Of a DNA stretch of 64,000 bases, positions 33,733-42,583 are shown in pieces. A program made the position numbers and the translations under genes. Source of the stretch: JAOARY01 sp045345765 (GTDB taxonomy: Bacteria; Bacillota; Clostridia; Peptostreptococcales; Peptostreptococcaceae); assembly GCA_045345765.1 (NCBI GenBank), contig CP148265.1:2356001-2420000 (forward strand), written 5' to 3'. Position 1 is the stretch's first letter; each line of letters opens with the position of its first letter. Under the pieces are notes generated by a model, which did no database searches, was not told the origin of the DNA, and worked only from the letters and a program-made list of their open reading frames with translations.

Positions 33733-33784
33733 AAAAACAGCTAGTAAATCCAATATTAAATTTGATTTATTAGCTGTTTTTTTA
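33733..33784 (+). terminator. Terminator between convergent genes
   Basis: AAAAACAGCTA and TAGCTGTTTTTTT arms with an inner AAATC/GATTT helix and T-run close the kinase operon. A-rich flanks may let it serve the opposite gene too. Confidence 0.85.
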
Positions 33785-33812
33785 TATACAATATAATAAG
33801 TATATTTAGAAT

Positions 33813-34562
33813 TTACTCACAAGAACCTAAATCATTTAGATTAAGTATTGAAAGATTTTTATCAAGTTTATAAATGACATCTTTTCTTTCTAATATAAAC
33901 TCAATTTTATCTCTTAATATATCAGATTTCAAAGAATGACAGATAAGTTCTTTTGTAGGATTTATAGCCTTTGGATGTCCAACTTTTTCCAATATAGTCA
34001 AATCGCCATTAGTATCACCATAAGCAAAAGATTGTTTTGGATCTATATTATATTTTTCGATAAATTCATTTATAGCAATATTTTTATTAGTGGCATCCCA
34101 CATAGGAGTAACTTTACCAGTAAATAAATTATCCTTGAATATATAGCCACTACCTCTAAAATCAGTTGCTTTATATTTTCTAGCCATTTTCCCTACCAAA
34201 AAGTCAGGACTACCAGATATGAATATAACTTTATGATTATTTTCAATATGCCATTTTATCCTAGAACGAGTATATTTATATACTCGGTCAGCCTTTTGTT
34301 TGATGACAAGTTCGCTTGTAAAATCTATTGATTTTTTATCAAGTCCTGTAAGTGCATTTATATAATTATTTGCAATTTCAAGAAGGTAATCATCGTAATT
34401 AACCTGTCTTTTATCCCAATCCAAATAAGTTTCTTTAAGATGATTATGCCAAAGTGAACTATCAATCATATCTATTTTTAATAATTTTTTAAAATGTTCA
34501 ACCATTAATGAATCTCTATATAGTGTTCCATCTATATCAAAAAATGCTCCAATTTGTTTCAT
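33813..34562 (-). CDS. HAD-IB family phosphatase
   Basis: The 249-aa protein has the HAD motifs in order: I, FFDIDGTLYRDS; II, VIFISGSPDFLVG; III, Lys in the CHSLKSD/KVTPMWD region; and IV, SFAYGDTNGDLTIL. The helical cap between motifs I and II is of the phosphoserine-phosphatase-like subclass IB. Substrate cannot be deduced. It faces the kinase gene convergently and has no operon partner. The ATG at 34562 is preceded on the minus strand by GGATGTG. Confidence 0.88.
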   Translation of the reverse strand: MKQIGAFFDIDGTLYRDSLMVEHFKKLLKIDMIDSSLWHNHLKETYLDWDKRQVNYDDYLLEIANNYINALTGLDKKSIDFTSELVIKQKADRVYKYTRSRIKWHIENNHKVIFISGSPDFLVGKMARKYKATDFRGSGYIFKDNLFTGKVTPMWDATNKNIAINEFIEKYNIDPKQSFAYGDTNGDLTILEKVGHPKAINPTKELICHSLKSDILRDKIEFILERKDVIYKLDKNLSILNLNDLGSCE

Positions 34563-34703
34563 AACATCACATCCTATAAATAAAATTTAAAATACTAAAA
34601 ATATTATTTTATTTTCTTTTTAATATATTACCACAAACTTGTCTAAGAAAACAAAGTTTGTAGTATAATAATTCTATAAAACTATAAAATAGAAGGTGAT
34701 TAT

Positions 34704-35798
34704 TTGTATAAATTTGATTATGCTAAAATAACAAAATCAAGACTTATGGGTTCTATGGGTCTTATAGTAATATCCTCTCATGAAAAAAATAAAGAAGATA
34801 AGAAATATGAATATTTTTTATTAGACAGTGAAGGGCTTGGTCTTGCAGATTATATATGTTTAACTAATCCAGATGATTTTAAAGTGTATGAAGAAGAAGA
34901 AAGGCTTATGGGAGGGTTGGGAAGCAAAAGGATTGATTTGATTCAAGAAGAAGCTAAATTTTTGATTCATAAATACGCTAACAAGAATGCTTATTATGAA
35001 AAACCACTGCCTGAGGGAATAAAAGATTATAAGCATTATATGGAAGGGGATATAGATTCTTTTAATATAGATTCAGATGAATTATTTAAAAAGCTTTGTG
35101 CAAAATATAATTCTGATATTGAATTTGTAAATTACATAGTTATGAGATTTATATCAATGGATAGAGAATTCTTAAGAATTTATTCTTCTACCCCAAATTT
35201 AAAAGATATGAGTGTAACTAGAAGAAATGGAACTTTGCTTAGAAATGAAGTTAGAAAAATTAAAGAAAATCATTTTATGTGTGAAACTTTATTTGAAGAT
35301 ATGGACAAATATTATAAGGTGAATTTAGCGATAAAAATAAATAGTGATTATATGATTGAATCAATAATGATTGGAAATCTAAGAGAGATAGACCCAGAAG
35401 ATGCTCTGGATGATATAAGTAGAAATGAGTATATAGGTGTATATAAGATAAATGAAGATATTAAAGAATTTAAGAAAAAATTTGTTAGAGATTATCCATT
35501 TTGTTTAAAATGTCAATTTGAAAAAGGGATAATGCTTACTAAATTTTATGAAGATAATTCACATGTTAATAGAGAAATTTATGAAATATCAAATGATATA
35601 GAGGCTATATATTATTTAGTAGGAGATTATTTAATTGTGTCAAATTATCATAGTGATGAAAGAATACAAAATGATAAAGAAATATTTGATTCATATTCAG
35701 GCTTAGAATTAAAAGATGAATTTGTATTTATGGGTTCTGTTATATATGAATTCGCAAACAGTGATTATGAAGATTTTTATGAATTTTTAAATTCTTAA
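34704..35798 (+). CDS. Hypothetical protein (364 aa)
   Basis: It starts at TTG 34704 after AAGGTG. The sequence is acidic, soluble-looking, without signal peptide, membrane segment or nucleotide motif. Notable stretches are GSMGLIVISSHEKN, LMGGLGSKRIDLIQEEAKFLIHKY, FVNYIVMRFISMDREFLRIYS and DYPFCLKCQFEKGIML, with FCLKC the only cysteine pair. I do not recognise the family. It lies alone, head-to-head with the phosphatase and tail-to-tail with the FtsA-like gene. Confidence 0.75.
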   Translation: MYKFDYAKITKSRLMGSMGLIVISSHEKNKEDKKYEYFLLDSEGLGLADYICLTNPDDFKVYEEEERLMGGLGSKRIDLIQEEAKFLIHKYANKNAYYEKPLPEGIKDYKHYMEGDIDSFNIDSDELFKKLCAKYNSDIEFVNYIVMRFISMDREFLRIYSSTPNLKDMSVTRRNGTLLRNEVRKIKENHFMCETLFEDMDKYYKVNLAIKINSDYMIESIMIGNLREIDPEDALDDISRNEYIGVYKINEDIKEFKKKFVRDYPFCLKCQFEKGIMLTKFYEDNSHVNREIYEISNDIEAIYYLVGDYLIVSNYHSDERIQNDKEIFDSYSGLELKDEFVFMGSVIYEFANSDYEDFYEFLNS

Positions 35799-35859
35799 AA
35801 ATACTGTGTAGAAGTTTTTGGGTTTGATATTAAAATTACTATAATAGAGTATAAAATAA

Positions 35860-35889
35860 AACTAGAGTGATTTATAAATCACTCTAGTT
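35860..35889 (-). terminator. Terminator between convergent genes
   Basis: AACTAGAGTGATTT and AAATCACTCTAGTT form a near-perfect 14-bp stem. The T-tract (TTTTATTTTAT) follows on the minus strand, so it mainly serves the FtsA-like gene. Confidence 0.85.
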
Positions 35890-35905
35890 CGTGTATAGTA
35901 TAATC

Positions 35906-37984
35906 TTAAAGATTATTATTAAAATTGATAAGATTTTTCCAACCTATTTTTATATCATCACCATTTTTTAATTCTTTTGTGAATTCAGCTCTTTGACCGT
36001 TAATTTTTAGATCTAATATACCTTTAGCTTTGGTTCTATCAAAATCAATATGGTCAAAAATATCAACTAATATAAACTTATCTTTTTCATGATTGATACT
36101 AAGTGGTTCTTCATTTACAGTAACCAAAAGATTTTTAGAAAAAGTACTAAAAGAAGCAACTTTTTTATGAAGAGGTTCTCTATTAATCGAGTCAAAATTA
36201 TTAGAAATATTTTTTGTCAAAGTGGCTGTATTATTTTGATTTGTTATATTTTCGTCTTTGGGAACTATAGTATATATAACTTCATCATTTTCTTTGATAT
36301 TATATTCTAAATTCGCTTTATTATCATTAATATAGAATATTTTATCAGAAAAATCAATATCCATATATTCTAAAAGTTCTTCTAATGTTTTGATTTTTTT
36401 AACTTCAATTTTATCATTTTCTTTTAATTTCATATTTTCATAAACAGTTTCGCCATTTACCTTTATATATTTAATTATATTAATTTCTTTATTTTGAAAT
36501 TTGATATATTCATTTAAGGATATTAAATCTGTTAAATCAGGTTCATGTATTTGACCTATTGTAGATTCTTCAACTCTTATAAAATCACCATTATTTATAA
36601 ATTGCATTAAATTAGCTGGTTTAGAATTTATAAATATCTTAGCTCCTTCACCGATATTTCCTTTTATTATTTTTTTTATTCCATTGAGATAATAAGTAAA
36701 ATCTTTGCTGGACTTAGGTATCAAATCTCTAGGATTGTATCCAAGCATTACAAGTGCATCAGAAACTTTTATTTTTTTTGAATTATAAATTTTTAATTTT
36801 TTATCATTAAGAGTAACTTGTAGATAATCTTTTGAAGATGATGTTTTACTAATAACTGAAATTCCAAGTGGTGTTATCGCATTAGGACCATTTAAAACTT
36901 CTGGTATATTTTCAATATCATCAACCTTAGAACTATCTTTTATAGCAACTCTTTCTTCTTGTAAGGATAAATTAGTAGCAATATATTCTTTAAGTCTAGG
37001 AATTTGACTACCTCCGCCAATTAAGAATACTGCACTTGGAGATTTTGTATTATATTCTAATATCTTATCTGATATTTCTGTAGCTAAATGTTTTATGCTT
37101 TCGTCGATTCTATCTAATATATCTTCACTATCCATTTCATGTTCAATACCTACAACATCCATAAATTTTTGTTTGCCAAAATTAAACAAATTAATTTTTA
37201 ATTCTTCAGCTGTATCAAAATCAAGCAAAAATTCATTACATAGTTTTTCTGTAATTTCATCACCTGCAAGTGGAACCATCCCATAGGCAATTATAGAGCC
37301 TTGTTTTGTTATAGCTATATCTGAAGTTCCTGCACCGATATCAACTAATACCAAATTAAGAAGTCTCATATTCTTTTTGATAGCCACATTAATTGCTGCT
37401 ATAGGTTCTAATGTAAGATTTTCAACTTCTAATCCTACTCTATTCATAACTGTATAAAGTCCATCTACAACTATATGAGGAAGGAATGTTGCTATCAAAT
37501 CTAGTTTTAATTCAGCACCTTTATGACCTTCTGGATTTTCTATAAAATTATTATCCAAATAATAATTAACAACTGAATAACCAACACAATAATATCTTGA
37601 TTCACTAACACCTTCACTTTCATTTAAAAGATCTTGGGCTTTTTTTATACCATCTATAGCCAAATCATCAATATCATCTTTTTTTACAGATGAATTTATA
37701 TCTAGTTTTTTAGATATATCACATCTTTGGGTTTTAAGCGCTCGTCCAGCAGCTGCTATTGATACTGTTGAAATTTGGGTATTATTTCTTTCTTCTAAAT
37801 TATTTTTTATATTTTGAACTATTTTTGCAACTCCATTTATATCATGGATTTGACCGTCATACATGTTTCTTTTAGTATGTTCTACAATTTCATAATCTAT
37901 AATAGTGCTAGTATCTTCATCATGTTCACATAAAAGACCAATAACACTTCTAGTACCTATATCTAAAGCAAAAGTCTTACTCAA
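35906..37984 (-). CDS. FtsA-like actin-fold ATPase with long C-terminal extension
   Basis: The 692-aa protein starts at TTG 37984, after AAGAGGTG on the minus strand. It begins SKTFALDIGTRSVIGLLCEHD (phosphate 1), with LVLVDIGAGTSDIAITKQG (phosphate 2) and AVFLIGGGSQIPRLKEYIA (adenosine motif), the FtsA/PilM fold. The first ~380 residues match this domain. The rest contains repeats like KVNGETVYENMKLKENDKIEVKK and KINGQRAEFTKELKNGDDIKIGW, which look like beta-grasp or S4-like modules. Similar long FtsA-related proteins are common in clostridia, but their function is not settled. It is unlikely to be the canonical divisome FtsA. Confidence 0.85.
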   Translation of the reverse strand: MSKTFALDIGTRSVIGLLCEHDEDTSTIIDYEIVEHTKRNMYDGQIHDINGVAKIVQNIKNNLEERNNTQISTVSIAAAGRALKTQRCDISKKLDINSSVKKDDIDDLAIDGIKKAQDLLNESEGVSESRYYCVGYSVVNYYLDNNFIENPEGHKGAELKLDLIATFLPHIVVDGLYTVMNRVGLEVENLTLEPIAAINVAIKKNMRLLNLVLVDIGAGTSDIAITKQGSIIAYGMVPLAGDEITEKLCNEFLLDFDTAEELKINLFNFGKQKFMDVVGIEHEMDSEDILDRIDESIKHLATEISDKILEYNTKSPSAVFLIGGGSQIPRLKEYIATNLSLQEERVAIKDSSKVDDIENIPEVLNGPNAITPLGISVISKTSSSKDYLQVTLNDKKLKIYNSKKIKVSDALVMLGYNPRDLIPKSSKDFTYYLNGIKKIIKGNIGEGAKIFINSKPANLMQFINNGDFIRVEESTIGQIHEPDLTDLISLNEYIKFQNKEINIIKYIKVNGETVYENMKLKENDKIEVKKIKTLEELLEYMDIDFSDKIFYINDNKANLEYNIKENDEVIYTIVPKDENITNQNNTATLTKNISNNFDSINREPLHKKVASFSTFSKNLLVTVNEEPLSINHEKDKFILVDIFDHIDFDRTKAKGILDLKINGQRAEFTKELKNGDDIKIGWKNLINFNNNL

Positions 37985-38222
37985 TTTAATCACCTCTTAA
38001 AAAAATCTTTATATCTATAATTATAGGATAATTTATAGATATGTCTATAAGTTATATTTTACCCCAAAAATTTAAGTATAAAATCATATGTCTTATAATT
38101 ATATTTTACAAAAAAATTGTTTTATCTATCTTTTTATGGATATATATAATTTGAGTGACTAATTTCTTATTGAAATAGATAAATATATAATGTTTTTTTA
38201 TGTACAAAGGAGAGTTGATAAA

Positions 38223-38411
38223 GTGACAACTTTAACAGTTTATGAAAAGAATAACGAAAAATTAGAGGCATTTTTAAGTAATTTAAAGAAAAATCATATG
38301 AGGGTAAAAACAGATTTAAAGGATACAAAAGCATTTTTGAAAGTGTATAAATATGACCTAAATAGAATAGAATACTTAGCTAAAAAGCATGATATATTAA
38401 TATCTTGCTAA
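38223..38411 (+). CDS. Small hypothetical protein (62 aa)
   Basis: A GTG start at 38223 lies 10 bases after AAAGGAGA; the earlier in-frame ATG (38190) precedes this ribosome site. The protein is basic and charged (NNEKLEAFLSNLKKNHMRVKTDLKDTKAFLKVYKYDLNRIEYLAKKHDILISC), with no signal or membrane segment. I do not recognise it. A strong terminator follows at 38466. Confidence 0.65.
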   Translation: MTTLTVYEKNNEKLEAFLSNLKKNHMRVKTDLKDTKAFLKVYKYDLNRIEYLAKKHDILISC

Positions 38412-38465
38412 ATCAAATTCATAAATAAAAATAAAATAAAGAGCATATAATCTTAACAAAGGGTA

Positions 38466-38510
38466 AAAAGTCTTTAAATACTGCGCATATTTAAAGACTT
38501 TTTTTATTTT
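38466..38510 (+). terminator. Rho-independent terminator
   Basis: AAAAGTCTTTAAATA and TATTTAAAGACTTTTTT form a 15-bp stem with a GC-containing loop and a long T-run. Confidence 0.92.
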
Positions 38511-38663
38511 AAATTTTATCTGAAAATTTATATTTATTCTTTTTAAAAAATTTTAGAAATGTTATAATTTTAATCGTGAATAGAGTTTTAATACTTAATT
38601 TTTTGAAATATATTATATATAAAGAAAAAATATATTTTATAAAAATTTTAGCGAGGTTAAAAA

Positions 38664-38834
38664 ATGAAAAAAATAGATATTTATGTGAGTTGTAAAAGAA
38701 ACAAAATAAAACTTTTGGATGTAATTGAACAATTAAAATATGAGGGTGTTATAAAGCATAATAAAAAAATAAAAGATTATAGTAAAGAATTTCATCCTTT
38801 AATAAAAAAATTAAAAGAAAAAAATAAGTGGTAG
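38664..38834 (+). CDS. Small hypothetical protein (56 aa) preceding cbiA
   Basis: ATG 38664 has GCGAGG 8 bases upstream. The basic product runs MKKIDIYVSCKRNKIKLL to KEFHPLIKKLKEKNKW, with no signal or membrane segment and one cysteine. It ends 22 bases before cbiA, which has its own AAGGAGG site, so it probably shares that transcript. I do not recognise the family. A TATAAT at 38563-38568 is a plausible -10 for this unit, without a clear -35. No cobalamin riboswitch is visible in this leader. Confidence 0.55.
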   Translation: MKKIDIYVSCKRNKIKLLDVIEQLKYEGVIKHNKKIKDYSKEFHPLIKKLKEKNKW

Positions 38835-38855
38835 TAACATTGTAAGGAGGACAAA

Positions 38856-40223
38856 ATGAAAAAAATTCTTATTGCAGCAACAAGTAGTAATACTGGTAAA
38901 ACTACAATTTCGATGGGGATAATGAAAGCATTAAAAGAAAGGAATCTAAAGGTTCAGCCGTTTAAAGTGGGACCTGATTATATAGATACTTCATATCATT
39001 CATTTATAACTGAATATAAATCAAGAAATTTAGACGAATTTATGTTAAGTGAAGATATTATAAAAAATTTATTCGCGAAAAATAGTAAGGATAAAGATAT
39101 ATCTATAGTAGAAGGTGTGATGGGTCTGTATGATGGTTATGGAGATGATATAAATTACTGTACATCTTCTAAAATGTCAAAAATTTTAAAAGCTCCAGTT
39201 ATATTGGTTATAGATGGAAAAGGTCTATCAACATCAGCTGCAGCTATGGTTCTTGGCTACAAAAATTTAGATAAAGATATTGATATTAGAGGAGTTATAA
39301 TAAATAATTTGAGTTCAGAAAATCATTATAATATGATTAAATCTGCTATAGAAAAATATACAGATGTAGAGGTATTAGGATATTTACCTAAAAATATTGA
39401 TTTTACATTAGAATCAAGACATCTAGGTTTAGTTCCATCAGGAGAGTTAGATAATTTGGAAATAAAATTCAAGGATTTGGCTAATATAGTAGAAGAACAT
39501 ATAAATATAGATAGAATAATTGAACTTAGTGAAAGTGAACAAATAGATTATATTGAAGAAGAAAGACCTGATTACAAAGGTCTTACACTTGCTGTTGCTT
39601 ATGATAAAGCATTTAATTTTTATTATTGGGATAGCATTGATTTATTTAAAGAAATGAATATTGATGTTAAATATTTTAGTCCACTTAGAGACTCAAAGGT
39701 TCCTAATTGTGATTTTGTGTATATTGGTGGAGGTTTTCCAGAATTATTTGCAAAAGAACTTGGAAATAATTTACCTATGAAAGCTGATTTTAAAAAACTT
39801 TATGAACAAGGTGTGCCTATTTACGCAGAATGTGGAGGACTTATGTATCTTGGAGAAAAAGTTAAGGATTTAAATGGCAGAGAGTTTGAAATGTTAGGTC
39901 TTTTAGAAGGTGTTAGTATAATGACTAAAGGTCTTAAAAGATTTGGATATTCAAAAGGAACTGCTATGGAAGATAATATATTAGCCAAAAGAGGTCAGTT
40001 TGTATTTGGTCATGAATTTCATCATTCAGATTTTTTTACAAAGGAACAATGTGCATTTGAAATGACTAAGATAAAAAATAAAAAGGTATTTAAAAGATGG
40101 AAGGGTGGCATTATAAAGAATAATATATTAGGTACTTATTTGCATACTCATTTTAATGGAAATGTAAAACTTGCTATAAATCTTTGTGAAATAGCAAAAT
40201 CAAATAAAGAAAAGAGGAATTAA
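38856..40223 (+). CDS. cbiA: Cobyrinate a,c-diamide synthase
   Basis: CbiA uses glutamine and ATP to amidate the a and c side chains of cobyrinic acid in cobalamin synthesis. The 455-aa protein has the P-loop AATSSNTGKTTISMGIM and KVGPDYIDTSYH, VEGVMGLYDG, and a C-terminal class I glutaminase-like domain with the nucleophile in IYAECGGLMYLGE, followed by FGHEFHHSDF. It is followed two bases later by cbiB. The rest of the pathway lies 3 kb downstream after an unrelated insert. Confidence 0.96.
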   Translation: MKKILIAATSSNTGKTTISMGIMKALKERNLKVQPFKVGPDYIDTSYHSFITEYKSRNLDEFMLSEDIIKNLFAKNSKDKDISIVEGVMGLYDGYGDDINYCTSSKMSKILKAPVILVIDGKGLSTSAAAMVLGYKNLDKDIDIRGVIINNLSSENHYNMIKSAIEKYTDVEVLGYLPKNIDFTLESRHLGLVPSGELDNLEIKFKDLANIVEEHINIDRIIELSESEQIDYIEEERPDYKGLTLAVAYDKAFNFYYWDSIDLFKEMNIDVKYFSPLRDSKVPNCDFVYIGGGFPELFAKELGNNLPMKADFKKLYEQGVPIYAECGGLMYLGEKVKDLNGREFEMLGLLEGVSIMTKGLKRFGYSKGTAMEDNILAKRGQFVFGHEFHHSDFFTKEQCAFEMTKIKNKKVFKRWKGGIIKNNILGTYLHTHFNGNVKLAINLCEIAKSNKEKRN

Positions 40224-40224
40224 T

Positions 40225-41199
40225 TTGTTTTTGAGTTTTATATGGCCAGCCTTTGCAATGGATCTTATGATTGGAGATCCAGCTAATATACCTCATCCAG
40301 TAAGTTTTATGGGTAAGTATATAAGGTTTTTAGAAAAAGTCTTAAGAAAAATATTTAAAGGAAAAAAAGCTTTAAAATTTGCTGGATTATTTCTTAATTT
40401 AATATCTGTGTTTAGTGTATATTTTTTATTTTTTTATATTTTAAAATGGGCAGAGTCTTTTGATTTAAGATTATATTTAATTATAAATATAATTTTTTTA
40501 CATACCACTTTGGCTACCAAATGCCTTAAAGATGAGGCTTTAAAAATATATGACGCCATAATTTCAAGAGATTTAAATGATTCAAGAAAAAAATTATCTT
40601 ATATAGTAGGAAGAGATACTACTAATTTATCTTTTGAAGAGATTATAAGGGCAACTGTTGAAACCGTTGCAGAAAATACAGTTGATGGAATAGTGGCTCC
40701 TTTATTCTATGCTTTTATAGGAGGACTTCCTCTTGCTATGGCTTATAAATGTATTAATACGCTTGATTCTATGGTTGGATACAAAAATGAAAAGTATGAG
40801 GATTTTGGATTTTTTAGTGCAAAAATAGATGATTTGTTTAATTTTATTCCAGCTAGAATAACTTTATTATTTATGACTATAGCATCTATGTTTTTGGGAT
40901 TTGATTATAAGAATGCTTTTAAAATAGGAATTAGAGATAGAAAGAATCACAAAAGTCCAAATTGTGCATATCCAGAAGGAGCGGTTGCAGGAGCATTAAA
41001 TATTAGGCTTGGTGGAACTAATATATATTTTGGCAAAGAAGTATATAAACCAACTATTGGAGATGTAGATGAAAATAGTGATTATATATTAAAGAAAATA
41101 GAAGCAAAGAATATAATAGATACTAATAAAATTATGTATTTAACATCATTTGTATCAATAATGTTTTTTACAATAATATATGTTTTGATTAATCACTAA
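40225..41199 (+). CDS. cbiB: Adenosylcobinamide-phosphate synthase
   Basis: CbiB attaches the aminopropanol phosphate made by CobD to the corrin f side chain. The 324-aa membrane protein begins at TTG 40225 after AAGAGG. It shows MDLMIGDPANIPHPVSFMGKYI, YIVGRDTTNLSFEEIIRATVETVAENTVDGIVAPLFY, CINTLDSMVGYKNEKYEDFG and NCAYPEGAVAGALNIRLGG, all typical of the family. A terminator follows, ending this short cbiA-cbiB operon. Confidence 0.96.
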   Translation: MFLSFIWPAFAMDLMIGDPANIPHPVSFMGKYIRFLEKVLRKIFKGKKALKFAGLFLNLISVFSVYFLFFYILKWAESFDLRLYLIINIIFLHTTLATKCLKDEALKIYDAIISRDLNDSRKKLSYIVGRDTTNLSFEEIIRATVETVAENTVDGIVAPLFYAFIGGLPLAMAYKCINTLDSMVGYKNEKYEDFGFFSAKIDDLFNFIPARITLLFMTIASMFLGFDYKNAFKIGIRDRKNHKSPNCAYPEGAVAGALNIRLGGTNIYFGKEVYKPTIGDVDENSDYILKKIEAKNIIDTNKIMYLTSFVSIMFFTIIYVLINH

Positions 41200-41222
41200 A
41201 TAGTACATTAATAATAATATAG

Positions 41223-41275
41223 AAAGGAATATCTAATGAGTATTTAATACAACAAAGATATTCCTTTTATTATTT
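41223..41275 (+). terminator. Terminator of the cbiA-cbiB operon
   Basis: AAAGGAATATCT and AGATATTCCTTT arms form a 12-bp stem followed by TATTATTTT. Confidence 0.85.
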
Positions 41276-41312
41276 TGAAATTAAATAATAGTGTTTTAAA
41301 GAGGTGTTTAAA

Positions 41313-42002
41313 TTGATTAAACTAATTTCAATTATAGGTTTTTTTATTACAATATATATATGTACAGGATTTAATATATATATTTTTATAGATATACCAT
41401 CTTTAATTGCAGTTATTTTTGGTACATTATTTTTAACTGGTATAAAATATAAAAAGAATTATTATAAAATTGATATATTAAAGACGATTAAAAAAAATGT
41501 AATTATAATAGGTATTTTAATTTCTTTTATGAGTACATTATTAATAGTGGTTGATGATATAGATAAAGTTTTGAATAATTTAGGACCATATGTAGGTTTA
41601 TCTGTACTTCCTATGTTTTATGGATTTTTGATTATGATTATTATAGATATTATGATATCAAATGAATTAAATAAAAATAAAATACAAAAAGAATTAAAAA
41701 ATTGCGCTTTGAATAATAAAAATATAGTTAAAAATTTGAACCAAAATTCAAATGAACAGATAGAAAAAGAACAAGATGATTCTGAAATTAAAAAACTTAA
41801 TTTAGAATTAACTAAATATGAGAAATTAACAAATAGGGAAAAGGAAATATTAGAACTAATAAAGAATGGAATGGATAATAAAGAAATAGCAAAACATATT
41901 TTTATTTCCGAAAATACAGTAAAGAAACATGTAGGAAATATATTATCAAAATTCGAAGTTAAAAACAGAATAGAACTTATAAGTAAGTTAAATCAAGAGT
42001 AG
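41313..42002 (+). CDS. Membrane-anchored LuxR-type regulator with MotA-like N-terminal domain
   Basis: The 229-aa protein starts at TTG 41313 with AGAGGTG upstream. The first ~115 residues are three or four hydrophobic segments. FIDIPSLIAVIFGTLFL resembles the IDIPSL segment of MotA/ExbB-type proteins, and is shared with the next gene. A charged linker leads to a C-terminal LuxR helix-turn-helix: LTNREKEILELIKNGMDNKEIAKHIFISENTVKKHVGNILSKFEVKNR. It should be a membrane-bound one-component transcription factor. The combination is not one I know as a characterised family. It lies 98 bases before its membrane-only paralogue. Confidence 0.8.
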   Translation: MIKLISIIGFFITIYICTGFNIYIFIDIPSLIAVIFGTLFLTGIKYKKNYYKIDILKTIKKNVIIIGILISFMSTLLIVVDDIDKVLNNLGPYVGLSVLPMFYGFLIMIIIDIMISNELNKNKIQKELKNCALNNKNIVKNLNQNSNEQIEKEQDDSEIKKLNLELTKYEKLTNREKEILELIKNGMDNKEIAKHIFISENTVKKHVGNILSKFEVKNRIELISKLNQE

Positions 42003-42100
42003 TACTACTTGGTATTATAAAAAATTATACTTTAGTGTAATAGTAATCATCCAATTATTTAGATATCATTAATTTAAATAATATTTAAGGAGGAATGATT

Positions 42101-42436
42101 ATGAAAAAATTTATTTTAGTGATACTTTATTTTAGCTGTATTATTTGTACTATTATCATGGGAGGAAATATATCTGCTGTAATAGATATACCTAGTTTAA
42201 TTGTATTAATATTATTGAGTTTTATTTTGACTTTTACAAAATTTGATAAGAATGATATACCCAAAACTCTTAAAGTTTTGAGTAAAAATACTTTGTATTC
42301 AGGAGCCATTATTTCTACATTAGGTTTAATATTTGCTTTTTCATCAAATGAGTTAAATGTATTAATGCTAGCATTATCTATAATTCCTTTATTATATGCA
42401 TTAATAATATCATCATTATTAGAAAATCTAATCTAA
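42101..42436 (+). CDS. Small membrane protein with MotA-like segment (111 aa)
   Basis: Start ATG 42101 follows AAGGAGG by 6 bases; an earlier in-frame ATG abuts the ribosome site. Four hydrophobic stretches are visible, with VIDIPSLIVLILLSF matching the IDIPSL region of the protein encoded just upstream and a similar spacing of the following helices. It looks like a stand-alone copy of that membrane domain, without the DNA-binding part. It could form a complex with, or be the target of, the regulator. Function unknown. Confidence 0.75.
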   Translation: MKKFILVILYFSCIICTIIMGGNISAVIDIPSLIVLILLSFILTFTKFDKNDIPKTLKVLSKNTLYSGAIISTLGLIFAFSSNELNVLMLALSIIPLLYALIISSLLENLI

Positions 42437-42447
42437 AAAATAGAATT

Positions 42448-42551
42448 AAAAAGGGCTTTTGCTCTAGGAAAAAAACTAAAATATATTGTACTTATTTTAA
42501 ATTCATAGCACAGTTTATCTTAAGTAAATTTCTTTTAGCATAAGCCTTTTT
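42448..42551 (+). terminator. Long hairpin terminator between convergent genes
   Basis: AAAAAGGGCTTTTGCT pairs with AGCATAAGCCTTTTT at the base of a roughly 100-base stem-loop ending in T-run. Confidence 0.65.
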
Positions 42552-42583
42552 AAAATAATAAAAAATATTAATTAAATTAAATT

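Noticed and set aside
38412..38856. Search for a cobalamin riboswitch before cbiA
   Set aside because: No B12-box-like GCCACTG or surrounding fold is visible; only a terminator and a small gene were found.
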